DNA of 42,323 bases from Phycisphaerales bacterium (GTDB lineage Bacteria; Planctomycetota; Phycisphaerae; Phycisphaerales; UBA1924). Below, one piece after another: positions 16,641 through 25,216 of the stretch. The stretch covers positions 1 to 42,323 of the forward strand of contig JADZER010000043.1 of the NCBI GenBank assembly GCA_020850415.1. Direction: 5' to 3'. Every line of letters starts with the position of its first letter. The first letter of the stretch is position 1. The position numbers and the translations under genes are program-made. The notes below the pieces were generated by a model. It made no database searches, was not told where the DNA came from, and saw nothing but the letters and a program-made list of their open reading frames with translations.

Positions 16641-19262
16641 TCAGCGGTCATCGGATGCCTCCGGGCCTTTGGCGTCGGCGTCCCCAGGGGGTGCCGCGTC
16701 CGTCGGCCCATCGGTCGCCCGCTGGCGGAACCGCTCGAAGACCCGTCGGACCAGCTCCTGGCGCTCGCGGGGAACGGCCCGCCGCTCGAGGGCCCGCTCG
16801 GCCGAGCGCGAGGCCTGCTGGAGCGCGGGACCGGAACCCGGCGTGGGGCCCGAGGCCTGCGCGGGCCTGTCGTCGCCGTACCAGTCGGCGATGACCTCAC
16901 CGTCGCGGGGCGGCCCGTCGCCCGGCTGGGACCGCGCATCGAAGGGCTGCTCCCCCCACTCGCGCTGTGGGGCGGGGCGCGGGCCGTCGTCGCCGCGGCT
17001 GGAGCGGTCGGCCCCGCGTCCGAGGGGGTCATCGGTGCCGGCGCGGTCGGCGATCTCCTGGGCGAGCTGTTCGAGCTCCCGGCGCTCCTCAGGAGAGGCC
17101 TGCTCGAGCAGCCGCTCGGCCTGATCGCGCAGCTCCTCGGCGGACCGGCGCCCTCGCTCGGCGCCCTCGCGCCGGTCGACCATCCGGTCGAGCTCGTCAC
17201 GGAGCCGCTGGACACCGCGGGAGCCGGGCGCCTCGCCCGATCCGTCGGTCAGTCGAGAAGGACCGTCGGATTGCCCGCCCGGCGGCTGGCCCGGCTGCTG
17301 ATCGGGCTGCTGGCCCGGCTGCTGACCGGACTGCTGACCCGGCTGTTGACCCGGCTGTTGACCGGGCTGCTGGCCCGGCTGTTGACCCGGCTGCTGACCC
17401 GGCTGTTGACCGGGCTGCTGACCCGGCTGCTGGCCCGGCTGCTGACCCGGCTGCTGACCGGGCTGCTGGCCCGGCTGTTGGCCCGGCCGTTGACCCGGCT
17501 GTTGACCCGGCTGTTGACCCGGCTGCTGACCCGGTTGCTGGCCCGGCTGCTGGCCCGGCTGCTGGCCCGGCTGCTGGCCCGGCTGTTGACCCGGTTGCTG
17601 ACCCGGCTGCTGGCCCGGCTGTTGACCCGGTTGCTGACCGGGCTGCTGGCCCGGTTGCTGGCCCGGTTGCTGACCCGGTTGCTGGCCGGGCTGCTGGCCC
17701 GGTTGCTGACCCGGTTGCTGGCCGGGCTGTTGGCCTGGCTGCTCCTGCGGCTTGCCGCCGGGGTCATCCTTCGGCTGGGGCTTCTCAGCGCCCGGTCCCT
17801 GCTCACCCTGCTGGTCATCGCCCGCCGGCGGCTGCCTGTCCTGTTGGCCTTCTTGCTGCCTCTCCTGCTGGCCCTCGCTCCGGCCCGTCCTTTCCTGCCC
17901 CGGCTGGCCCTCCTGGGGCGGATCCTGCTGCGCCGGCGGCTCCGACACCGGGGGCTCGCGTAGCTCCTCGGCCGCCTCCCGCATCGCCCGCTCAAGGCTC
18001 TCGAGGTCCCGCTCCGCATCCTCCGCCGCCCGCTGCTGCTCGTTGCGCTCGGCGAGCTTCTCCGCGAGCTCGCGAGCCGCCTCCGGCGGCACTCCCCGCT
18101 CCTCGAGCGCCTCCCGAATCTCGGCAGGATCGCCGCTCCCGGGCAGCGCGTCCGGCTGGTCGATTCCCTGCTGGCGGAGCGCTTCATCAAGGCCCGGCGC
18201 CTGGTCGAGGCCCGGCGCCTCGCCGGGAGCCCGGGGCGTATCGACGCCCGGCGCCGAGGCCGCGTTCTCCTCGCCCCCCAGCTGCTCCGCGAGCCGGCCG
18301 AGTTGCTCGGCGTACCGCTGACGGTCTTCCGCACTCATGCGCCCGGCGCGGTTGACGAGGTCCGCCGCGGCCTCGCGGGCGGCTTGGAGGTCGCCATCGG
18401 CCAGCGCATTCGCGAGCGCGTCGTCCTGTGCACCCGGCTCGATGCGGTCGGCGAGCCGCTCGCGGGCCGCCTGATCGGCGAGCGACGCCGCGCCGGCCTC
18501 GCGATCCACCCGGTCGGCGACCTGGTCGAGCTGGCGTGCCCCCTCGGCGAGCGTCTCCCCCGGCTCCCGCACGCCGTCGAGCAGCTCGCGCTCAAGCTCG
18601 GCCACGCGCTCCAGTTGCTCCCGCCCGGCGCGGTCGTGGAGGGTATCCGGGACCAGCTCGCGCCCCGCAGCGACCGCCGCCGCGATCGCCTCCGCCGCCG
18701 CCCGCCGCTCCGGATCCGTCGCCTTGTGCGCCACGCCCGCGACCGGCGCGGCCTGACGCTGCGGCATCCAGACCCCGGCCGCGATCGCGACCGCCAGGAC
18801 GACCGGCCAAACCGCCCAGGCCGCCCCGAACCGCACCGGCGCCACGCGGGCAGGGGCGACCGCCTCGGCGGCCCGTTCGGCGTCGCGGATCGCAAGATGC
18901 TCGGCGGGGCCTACAGCACCCGCCGCACCCGTCGCAAATGAAATCGCGTTGCTCAGGCGGTCGTGCAGCCCGAGCGCGCGGTCCGCCCGCTGCGCCGCCG
19001 CGAGGAGCGACCCGCGCCCCAGGCACCCGGCCCCCGCGCCCGCCAGCAGCCCGGCGCCGGCGGCGCCCGCCACGAGGGCCCACCACTCGACCCCCCACCG
19101 CACATCGGGCCGCCACCACCCCGCCCGTTGCGCGACCACCGCCGCCAGCCCCACCACGGCGCCCGCCACCAGCCCGAGGCCGGCGCGACGCAGCACCGCG
19201 CCCGCCACCGTGCGCCGGCGGATCTTGCGTGCGACCCTGAGGGTGTTGCGGGGGGCTTCCAT
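16641..19262 (-). CDS. Membrane coiled-coil protein with a long PGQQ repeat (DUF4175-like)
   Basis: An 873-residue protein starting at the ATG at 19262 behind GAGGTG. Three hydrophobic segments occur near 26-46, 59-80 and 145-165. The middle (about 180-470) is a highly charged Ala/Glu/Arg coiled-coil region. Residues of about 505-660 are roughly 38 copies of the tetrapeptide PGQQ with few variants (PGQR, SGQQ, PDQQ). The C-terminal 200 residues return to charged helices (ELDRMVDRREGAERGRR, and RAVPRERQELVRRVFERFRQ). The layout resembles DUF4175-type membrane proteins that sit beside VWA genes. It is the first gene of an operon with the double-VWA protein. The repeat may span or bind the peptidoglycan layer; this is inference. 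Coiled-coil regions and TM segments would need a predictor to be placed exactly. Confidence 0.82.
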   Translation of the reverse strand: MEAPRNTLRVARKIRRRTVAGAVLRRAGLGLVAGAVVGLAAVVAQRAGWWRPDVRWGVEWWALVAGAAGAGLLAGAGAGCLGRGSLLAAAQRADRALGLHDRLSNAISFATGAAGAVGPAEHLAIRDAERAAEAVAPARVAPVRFGAAWAVWPVVLAVAIAAGVWMPQRQAAPVAGVAHKATDPERRAAAEAIAAAVAAGRELVPDTLHDRAGREQLERVAELERELLDGVREPGETLAEGARQLDQVADRVDREAGAASLADQAARERLADRIEPGAQDDALANALADGDLQAAREAAADLVNRAGRMSAEDRQRYAEQLGRLAEQLGGEENAASAPGVDTPRAPGEAPGLDQAPGLDEALRQQGIDQPDALPGSGDPAEIREALEERGVPPEAARELAEKLAERNEQQRAAEDAERDLESLERAMREAAEELREPPVSEPPAQQDPPQEGQPGQERTGRSEGQQERQQEGQQDRQPPAGDDQQGEQGPGAEKPQPKDDPGGKPQEQPGQQPGQQPGQQPGQQPGQQPGQQPGQQPGQQPGQQPGQQPGQQPGQQPGQQPGQQPGQQPGQQPGQQPGQQPGQQPGQQPGQRPGQQPGQQPGQQPGQQPGQQPGQQPGQQPGQQPGQQPGQQPGQQPGQQPGQQSGQQPGQQPDQQPGQPPGGQSDGPSRLTDGSGEAPGSRGVQRLRDELDRMVDRREGAERGRRSAEELRDQAERLLEQASPEERRELEQLAQEIADRAGTDDPLGRGADRSSRGDDGPRPAPQREWGEQPFDARSQPGDGPPRDGEVIADWYGDDRPAQASGPTPGSGPALQQASRSAERALERRAVPRERQELVRRVFERFRQRATDGPTDAAPPGDADAKGPEASDDR
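17285..17745 (-). repeat. 12-bp minisatellite encoding (PGQQ)n
   Basis: About 38 tandem copies of a 12-bp unit (minus strand CCGGGTCAGCAG and close variants) lie within the membrane coiled-coil gene. Third positions vary between copies (CCGGGCCAGCAG, CCGGGTCAACAG and others) while the protein repeat is kept. That suggests selection at the protein level or age, rather than a very recent expansion. Confidence 0.95.
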
Positions 19263-19380
19263 GCTCACCTCTAGTGTACTTGCCGGGGACGCGTCGGGAT
19301 CACCCGCGCGCCCGCGGACCGGGAAAACCGGCCCTCCCGCCCCCGACGCGGCCCTTGCCGGGCGTGCTACCGTGGGCGCC

Positions 19381-20418
19381 ATGGAAGTTCACGACACTCT
19401 CCGGGTGCTCGTCGCCGGCGGCTCGCTCACGGCCGACCAGACCGAGACCCTCTTCGAGGCGCTCCTGACCGGCAAGCTCGACGATGCCCAGATCGCCGGC
19501 GTGCTCGCCCTCATCCAGGCCCGGACCGTCACCGTCGACGAGGTCGTCGGCGCCGCCCGCGTCATGCGCCGCCATGTCACCCCGGTGCCCAAGCCCGAGG
19601 GGTGCGACGACGCGGTGCTCATCGACACCTGCGGGACGGGCGGCGCGCCCAAGACCTTCAATGTCTCCACCGCCGCCGCCATCGTCGCCGCCGGCGCGGA
19701 GACCGGCGCCCGGCGCGTCCTCGTCGCCAAGCACGGCAACCGGTCGCGGACCGGGCGCGGGTCCGCGGAGGTGCTCCAGGCCCTGGGGGTCGCGGTCGAC
19801 GCCTCGCCCCAGACCCAGTCGCGCTGCCTGGCGGAGGCCGGGGTGTGCTTCTGCTTTGCCATCCACCACCACCCGGCGATGAAGCACGCCATCGGGCCCC
19901 GGCGCAGCCTCGGCTTCCCCACGATCTTCAACCTCCTGGGCCCGCTGACCAACCCGGCGGGGGCCGACCGCCAGCTCATCGGGGTCTACGACCCCAGGTT
20001 CCTGCCGATCCTCGCCGAGGCCCTCGCCCGGCTCGGCGCCACCCGCGCCATCGTCGCCCACGGCCTCGACGGGCTCGACGAGCTCTCGACCACCGGGCCC
20101 ACACGACTCGCGCATGTCGATCGCGCCGTGCGCACCGATGAAACGCTCCACCTCGCCCCGCTCGGGATCACTCAGGCGAGCCTCGCCGACCTCCAGGCGG
20201 CCGATGTCGCCGACTCGGCGCGGATCATCCGAAGCGTCCTCGCCGGCGAGATCGGCCCGCCCCGCGACATCGTCCTGCTCAACGCCGCCGCGGCGCTCGT
20301 CGTCGCCGGGATCACCAACGACATCGCCCCGGCGCTCGCGTTGGCGGCCGGGGCGATCGATTCGGGTCGCGCGGGGCGGACCCTCGAGACCCTCGTGCGG
20401 GTCTCTCACTCGGGCTGA
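19381..20418 (+). CDS. trpD: Anthranilate phosphoribosyltransferase
   Basis: A 345-residue enzyme that joins anthranilate to phosphoribosyl pyrophosphate, the second step of tryptophan synthesis. Signature parts are LIDTCGTGGAPKTFNVST, the KHGNRSRTGRGSAEVLQALG block, IGPRRSLGFPTIFNLLGPL and HGLDGLDELSTT, all conserved in TrpD. Length is normal. The ATG at 19381 is directly after GGGCGCC; no strong ribosome site is visible. The gene stands alone: no other trp gene is in the window. It diverges from the PGQQ gene across 118 bp and is convergent with the kinase gene, their stops 5 bp apart. Confidence 0.93.
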   Translation: MEVHDTLRVLVAGGSLTADQTETLFEALLTGKLDDAQIAGVLALIQARTVTVDEVVGAARVMRRHVTPVPKPEGCDDAVLIDTCGTGGAPKTFNVSTAAAIVAAGAETGARRVLVAKHGNRSRTGRGSAEVLQALGVAVDASPQTQSRCLAEAGVCFCFAIHHHPAMKHAIGPRRSLGFPTIFNLLGPLTNPAGADRQLIGVYDPRFLPILAEALARLGATRAIVAHGLDGLDELSTTGPTRLAHVDRAVRTDETLHLAPLGITQASLADLQAADVADSARIIRSVLAGEIGPPRDIVLLNAAAALVVAGITNDIAPALALAAGAIDSGRAGRTLETLVRVSHSG

Positions 20419-20423
20419 GCCGC

Positions 20424-22826
20424 TCAGCCCTCGGGGGCGAACATCCGCTGGATGGACGCGAGGAACTCCGGCGGCGTGGACTCCATGGCCTCCGGCGTGC
20501 CGAACAGGTACACCCCGGGCTGCCCGCTCCCGGCCGGGGGCGGCTCGATCCAGACCAGCAGGTCGGCCGCCTCGTTCTCGGCCAGCCAGCCGGCGAGATC
20601 GCCGCCGACCGCCGCGCTGTCGAGCGGGCGGGTCGCGCGGACCAGCTGCGCCTTGGCCTCGAGCTCCTGCGCGCTCAGCAGCGCCTCGCCCTCCAGCCCC
20701 AGCGCGCCGAGCGTGCCGCTGACCCGGAGGCCGGCCTGCTGCATCGCCGCCAGCGCGCTCTGCACCATCGACATCGCCCGCTCGTTGCCGGCCAGCGTGA
20801 CATCGCTCACGACCATCACGCGCCCGTCGAGCCTGGGCAGCACCGGGGCGGGCGACGGCGGGACCGGGGCCGGGGGGGCCTGGGTCTCGGAGACCGTGAT
20901 CGCCTGCCCATCGGACCCGGCGCCGACATCACCGAGGTCAACCCCGGCATCGCCCAACGCGAACGAGGCCCCGGCGCTGACCTTGCGGCTCGCCGACGAG
21001 GTGACCAGGAACCCCGCGACCGCCACGCAGAAGACCAGGAAGATGAACACGCTCGCCGCCACGCCCGCGTTCACGCCGCTGGCGTGCTTCCGACCCGTCG
21101 GGCTCGCCCGCCGGTGGTGCATGCGTCCCTGGGCCTGGGCGCGGCGCTCCGCGGCACGGGCCCGGGCGCTCTGGAGCTGCTCGGCCGCGGGGCGGCGGAC
21201 GCCGGGCCCGACGGGCGCCTGCGGGCGCGCCGAGCCGGCGCGACGGAACTCCGCGAACGGACGGTTCCCCTCGCCGATACCCGCCATGAATACCGCGCTG
21301 CCCCCCGCGTCCTCACGCGCGGGAGCGTCCGCGAGCTGGTACTTCCCCGACCACCAGTTGGTCACGCGGAGCTTGGGCTTGGCGCGGGCGATGGTCTGTG
21401 CGGCGGCGGCCGCGGCGGCCGCGCCGGCCACCCGCGCCGCGACCGCGGGGCCGCCGACACGCGGGTAGTCCGCCCGGCGGGGCGGCGCGTAGGTAAACTC
21501 GTCGGCCCGAACCCCGACCACCGGCTCGGCGGGAACTTCCTCGCCCTTCATGCTCGGCAGCTCGGCCGGCTTCACCGCGAACGCGTCGGGCGCGCTGCGC
21601 AGATACCGCAGGTCCGCCAGCATCGCCGCGGCCGTCGGGTAACGCTTGTCGTACTCGGTCATCGCCCGCCGCACGATCCAGCGCAGCGCGTCCGGGCAAC
21701 GCTTGGTGATCTGGCTCAGCCCCCCGTGCGCCGGGAACGAGTTCTCGACCACCGAGTACAGCACCGCGCCCGCGGCGTACACATCAAACTTCGCGCCGTC
21801 GACCTCGTGCACCTTCACGCCCTTGAGGGCCATCCGCACCATCTCCGGGTCCCGGAAGTACTCCGTCCCGTGCGTCGTCAGCGTCATCGCCGAGCGGAGC
21901 GGCGTGATCAGCCCGAAGTCCACAAGGTGCGCCTGCTCGCCGTGCACGATGATGTTGTCCGGCTTGACATCCTTGTGCCACAGGCCGCCCTCGTGGTACC
22001 GCTGCAGGGTGCCGACCAGCCCGTCCACGAACCCCAGCGCCCGGGCCAGGTGCGCGTTGCTCAGGCCCGACCCAGGGCTCGCGGCGTGCAGGTGCTGCGT
22101 CACCAGGCCCAGCGACTCGCCCGGCACATACCGCATGACATAGAAGAACCGCTCCGGCGTCAGCTCGTGGTCCAGCACAAGCCCGAGCTTCTTGGCCGCG
22201 TCCAGCGACCGGCTCTCGCGGACGATCTGCGGCAGGCTCGACCCGTCCCGCAGGCTGAACGACTTGATGACCACCTGCTCGACGCTGTCCTGCCCCGCGC
22301 GGGCGAAGGCGGCGAGCTTCATTTCGTCAGGCTCGGCCACATACAGCTTGCCCCCCGAGCCGCCCCCCGCCAGCGAGCCGACGATCCGATAGTTCTCGAA
22401 CAGGCCGGTGCGCTTGGTGGGCTTGTCCTTGGTCGGGGCCGCCGCGACCGCCTGGGGCACCCGGTTCTCGATCCCGTCGACCAGCGACCGCAGCCCCAGC
22501 AGCCGCGCCGGGTGCCCGATGAGGATGCGGTACACGCTCGCGGCCCCTGCCGAGACCTCGGCGCTGAACGCCCGGCCGAAGTGCGCCGATGCCGACCAGC
22601 GGAAGATCAGGATGTTCGCCACCACCAGCAGGCTGAACACCACGCCGGTCACGATCGCCCCGACCAGCCGCAGCGCGTCCCGGATCTCCCCGCCGATGAA
22701 CGCGAAGAGGTGCGAGATCAGCCACCCAATGCCCTTGAACAGCGGCACCAGCACCACAGTCAGCATGATCGCGACCAGGATGAGGCCGAAGATGCCCGCG
22801 AAAATGCCGAAGATGACCTGCGCCAT
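20424..22826 (-). CDS. Membrane Ser/Thr protein kinase with N-terminal and C-terminal TM segments
   Basis: An 800-residue protein. Two TM helices lie near 5-42 and 54-77. The kinase domain spans about 147-410: Gly-rich loop AGGGSGG (153-159), K188 in VVIKSF, catalytic loop HKDVKPDN (H284-N291, D286), VDFGL (D303) and an APE-like DPE at 326-328. After a long linker rich in Ala, Pro and Arg comes a third TM (about 589-609) and a 190-residue domain (VMVVSDVTLAGNERAMSM onward) that should be outside the membrane. Most Hanks-type kinases have the kinase first and one TM after; here TM helices also precede it. It starts 47 bp after the sigma factor stop on the same strand, so the two probably form an operon. 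Substrate unknown; the sigma factor is an obvious candidate. Confidence 0.88.
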   Translation of the reverse strand: MAQVIFGIFAGIFGLILVAIMLTVVLVPLFKGIGWLISHLFAFIGGEIRDALRLVGAIVTGVVFSLLVVANILIFRWSASAHFGRAFSAEVSAGAASVYRILIGHPARLLGLRSLVDGIENRVPQAVAAAPTKDKPTKRTGLFENYRIVGSLAGGGSGGKLYVAEPDEMKLAAFARAGQDSVEQVVIKSFSLRDGSSLPQIVRESRSLDAAKKLGLVLDHELTPERFFYVMRYVPGESLGLVTQHLHAASPGSGLSNAHLARALGFVDGLVGTLQRYHEGGLWHKDVKPDNIIVHGEQAHLVDFGLITPLRSAMTLTTHGTEYFRDPEMVRMALKGVKVHEVDGAKFDVYAAGAVLYSVVENSFPAHGGLSQITKRCPDALRWIVRRAMTEYDKRYPTAAAMLADLRYLRSAPDAFAVKPAELPSMKGEEVPAEPVVGVRADEFTYAPPRRADYPRVGGPAVAARVAGAAAAAAAAQTIARAKPKLRVTNWWSGKYQLADAPAREDAGGSAVFMAGIGEGNRPFAEFRRAGSARPQAPVGPGVRRPAAEQLQSARARAAERRAQAQGRMHHRRASPTGRKHASGVNAGVAASVFIFLVFCVAVAGFLVTSSASRKVSAGASFALGDAGVDLGDVGAGSDGQAITVSETQAPPAPVPPSPAPVLPRLDGRVMVVSDVTLAGNERAMSMVQSALAAMQQAGLRVSGTLGALGLEGEALLSAQELEAKAQLVRATRPLDSAAVGGDLAGWLAENEAADLLVWIEPPPAGSGQPGVYLFGTPEAMESTPPEFLASIQRMFAPEG

Positions 22827-22873
22827 CGCTCACTCCTTCTCCGGCCGGGTCCACGACGGGCCCGCGTCCCGGT

Positions 22874-23626
22874 TCAGAACCTTCCCCGGCTGTCCTCGGC
22901 GGCCCGAAGCTCCCGCTGGCGGAGGAATATTTCTCCGACCGCCTCGTCGAACAGCGCGTCGTCGGCCTTGTTGGGGCTCTGCAGCAGGCCGTTTCGTTCC
23001 CCCTCGGCCAGCTCGTCGGGCGTGAAGCTGAAGGTCGCCACCGTCTCCGAGATCCTCGACCGCAGCATGTCCCGCACCTTGGCCAGCCGCCGGCTCACCG
23101 TCGGCTCGCTCACCCCCACCGCCGCCGCCACATCCTTCCCGCTCTGCCCCTCCAGCACCCGCATGCGGAAGATCTCAAAGTCCATGAACTCGCACTGGCG
23201 CTCGACCTTCCGGATCGCCGCCTCCACCTTGGCCCGGAACACCGCCGCCTCGTACGCCTCGTCCACCCCGATGGTGTTCGCGCTGGTCATCCAGGCGTCG
23301 TCCAGCGTCGCCGCCCGCCGACCGCTCCCCCGCTTGGCCGCCATCCGCCGGTCCATCTCGTCCCCCAGCACATGCTTGGCGATCGCCAGCAGCCAGGTGC
23401 TGAACCGGGCCCCGCGAGCCGGGTCGTACCGGTCGATCGAGTTCGACAGGGCCGCCATCGTCTCCTGAGAGAGGTCCCGGACCGTCTCCACCCCGATCCG
23501 CCCGTTCCCCCACTTCATCAGCTGGGCACGCACCACCGGGCCGAAGGTCTCCCACAACTCGAACCACGCGGCCTGATCATTGGCGCGGAGCCGGGTGACA
23601 AAGCCTGTCGTCAGCGAGCTGAGCAC
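22874..23626 (-). CDS. ECF-type RNA polymerase sigma factor with C-terminal extension
   Basis: A 250-residue sigma-70 family regulator with a GTG start at 23626 behind GGAGG. Sigma region 2 covers about 17-103 (AWFELWETFGPVVRAQL, DLSQETMAAL, then RYDPARGARFSTWLLAIAKH). Region 4 covers about 130-192 with the helix-turn-helix GKDVAAAVGVSEPTVSRRL. The last 55 residues (after about 195) form an extension not found in short ECF factors. There is no anti-sigma gene beside it; instead a membrane Ser/Thr kinase follows by 47 bp, a pairing described for planctomycetes. Control by phosphorylation, possibly of the extension, is plausible but not shown. The coiled-coil gene is divergent across 351 bp. 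Confidence 0.9.
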   Translation of the reverse strand: MLSSLTTGFVTRLRANDQAAWFELWETFGPVVRAQLMKWGNGRIGVETVRDLSQETMAALSNSIDRYDPARGARFSTWLLAIAKHVLGDEMDRRMAAKRGSGRRAATLDDAWMTSANTIGVDEAYEAAVFRAKVEAAIRKVERQCEFMDFEIFRMRVLEGQSGKDVAAAVGVSEPTVSRRLAKVRDMLRSRISETVATFSFTPDELAEGERNGLLQSPNKADDALFDEAVGEIFLRQRELRAAEDSRGRF

Positions 23627-23977
23627 CTGGCGCCTCCGTCATCCATCGGCACGGGCAGCGCCGCCCGACGGCGCCCGCCGGGCCGACCCTTCCCAGCCAT
23701 ACATTCGGGGAACCGGGCCGGTTCTTTCGCCCACCCGGGGGACTCCCCTATGTGAAGGATACCACGCGCAGGGCCCCCGCCCAAGGTCCGGGAAGACACC
23801 GATCCACCCCCCACGACCCCACGCCGCCCCCCCGCCGTCGTCTTTCCCTCGCTGTGAAAGCCCCCGCCCCAACCTCCCAATCACCCCCCTGTCGGACACG
23901 AAACCGCGCCGACTCGGCGGGCCCAAGTGCGGCGCCGCGAGACGGCTAGCCAGGATCGTTTGGACAGGAGGTTGCAC
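23627..23977. promoter_or_regulatory. Divergent intergenic region between sigma factor and coiled-coil genes
   Basis: This 351-bp stretch has no convincing gene. At 23710-23724, GAACCGG-G-CCGGTTC is a perfect 7-bp inverted repeat around one base, and GAAC is the kind of -35 core used by ECF sigma factors on either strand. A GGGG-GACT-CCCC repeat lies at 23737-23748. The rest is C-rich, with no clear sigma-70 boxes. AGGAGG at 23966-23971 is the ribosome site of the coiled-coil gene. Confidence 0.45.
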
Positions 23978-24940
23978 ATGGGAATCATCAAGCCTGTGAT
24001 CTGGATTGGTGTGGCCGGGACCCTGGCTGCCGGGACCGCGGTGGCCGTGATGGGGCCGCACCGGGCCCACGCCCTGCTGGATCAGGTCACCACGAACATC
24101 AACGACGCGGTCGACTCGAACATCGACGACCCCATCGCCCTGCGCCAGCAGCTCCGCGACCTCGAGGCCCAATACCCCGGGCGCATCGCCGAGGTCCGAG
24201 GCGACATGGCCGAGCTCCAGAGCCAGATCGGCCAGCTCGACCGCGAGAGGACCGTCAGCCAGCGCGTCGTCGCCCTGGCCGACGCCGACCTCCAGCAGAT
24301 GAAGAGCCTGCTCGCCAAGGCCGACGCCACCCAGGCCGAGAACGGCTTCGCCCTCGTCCGCGTCCGCTTCGGCGAGGACTCCCTCAGCCGCGAGGAGGCG
24401 TACGCCAAGGCCGGGCAGATCAGCCAGCTCCGCAGCGCCTACGCCGCCAAGGCCAACGACATCGACTCCAACCTGACCGTCCTCCGCCAGCAGGCCGAGC
24501 GCCTGGGCCAGATCCTCGCCCAGCTCGAGAGCGAGCGGGCCGAATTCCAGACCCAGCTCTGGCAGCTCGACCGTCAGGTCGACGCCATCGCCCGGAACGA
24601 CCGCATGATCGAGATGCTCGAGAATCGCCAGGAGGCCTTCGCCAAGTACGACCGCTACGGCGATGTCGCCAGCCCCGACCAGGTCCAGGGCCGGATCGCC
24701 AAGATCCTCGCCCAGCAGGAGGCCCGCCTCAACGACCTGGCCCTCGCCAACGACCAGAACGCCTACGAGCGGGCGGCCCAGAGGGAGCTCTCCGAGACCG
24801 AATGGGACATCCACGCCCGCCTCGGCTCGGAGATCCTCAACAGCGCGGTCATCGAGATCCAGCCCCAGGTCATCGAGATCACCCCCGACACCCCGGCCGC
24901 CCCGGCCGCCCCCGCCGGCCCCCTGGCCTCCAACGACTGA
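23978..24940 (+). CDS. Exported or membrane-anchored coiled-coil protein
   Basis: A 320-residue protein starting at the ATG at 23978, with AGGAGG 7 bp before. Residues 5-25 are hydrophobic (IWIGVAGTLAAGTAVAVMG), followed by HRAHA, giving a signal peptide or anchor. The rest is almost entirely long alpha helix with heptad character: about 53-120 (LRQQLRDLEAQYPGRIAEV and on), 145-210 and 215-280. It ends in a Pro/Ala tail (PAAPAAPAGP). No enzyme motif is visible. The organisation recalls envelope scaffold or stress proteins. Its position divergent from an ECF sigma factor makes it a likely member of that regulon. It is followed by a good terminator. Confidence 0.82.
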   Translation: MGIIKPVIWIGVAGTLAAGTAVAVMGPHRAHALLDQVTTNINDAVDSNIDDPIALRQQLRDLEAQYPGRIAEVRGDMAELQSQIGQLDRERTVSQRVVALADADLQQMKSLLAKADATQAENGFALVRVRFGEDSLSREEAYAKAGQISQLRSAYAAKANDIDSNLTVLRQQAERLGQILAQLESERAEFQTQLWQLDRQVDAIARNDRMIEMLENRQEAFAKYDRYGDVASPDQVQGRIAKILAQQEARLNDLALANDQNAYERAAQRELSETEWDIHARLGSEILNSAVIEIQPQVIEITPDTPAAPAAPAGPLASND

Positions 24941-24980
24941 ACCCTTCCCCTCCGCGGCCTTGAACCCGACCGCGGACGCG

Positions 24981-25017
24981 CCCCGACCGGAAAACGGTCG
25001 GGGCGTGTTTCTTTTCC
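24981..25017 (+). terminator. Rho-independent terminator after the coiled-coil gene
   Basis: CCCCGACCG (24981-24989) and CGGTCGGGG (24995-25003) form a perfect 9-bp stem with the loop GAAAA, followed by CGTGTTTCTTTTCC. It lies 40 bp after the stop codon and is the clearest terminator in the window. It separates this gene from mreB. Confidence 0.9.
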
Positions 25018-25216
25018 ACCCACGAACCCGACAACAATCGCCCCAGGAACCCCGTCAGGTGGCGGGGTCTGGGGAATGTCGGTACCCTATCCGGGTGTCC
25101 CCGGCCGCTGCGCGGCGACCCGGGGCCGCCCCGGAAGGACTCTGAAAGCTCGTGGGCGCGCGCACGCCCCGGGGCGCGGGCATGAGGCCCGCCACACCCC
25201 AGAGAGACTCACCCCC

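Noticed and set aside
13603..17124. 1173-codon plus-strand frame
   Set aside because: Antisense to the double-VWA protein, whose domains are clear; Arg/His/Gly/Ala-rich shadow.
17285..17745. CRISPR-like repeat array
   Set aside because: The 12-bp units are directly adjacent, with no unique spacers, and lie inside a coding region.
17271..17963. Leu/Thr/Arg repeat protein on the plus strand
   Set aside because: It is the other strand of the PGQQ minisatellite, and the PGQQ frame is continuous with a membrane protein with a good start.
21084..23468. 794-codon plus-strand frame
   Set aside because: Antisense to the kinase and sigma factor genes, which carry full catalytic and HTH motifs.
24941..25216. 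Upstream extension of MreB to about 25076
   Set aside because: The extra 47 residues are Arg/Gly/Pro-rich and absent from MreB; the GTG at 25217 gives the normal family length.
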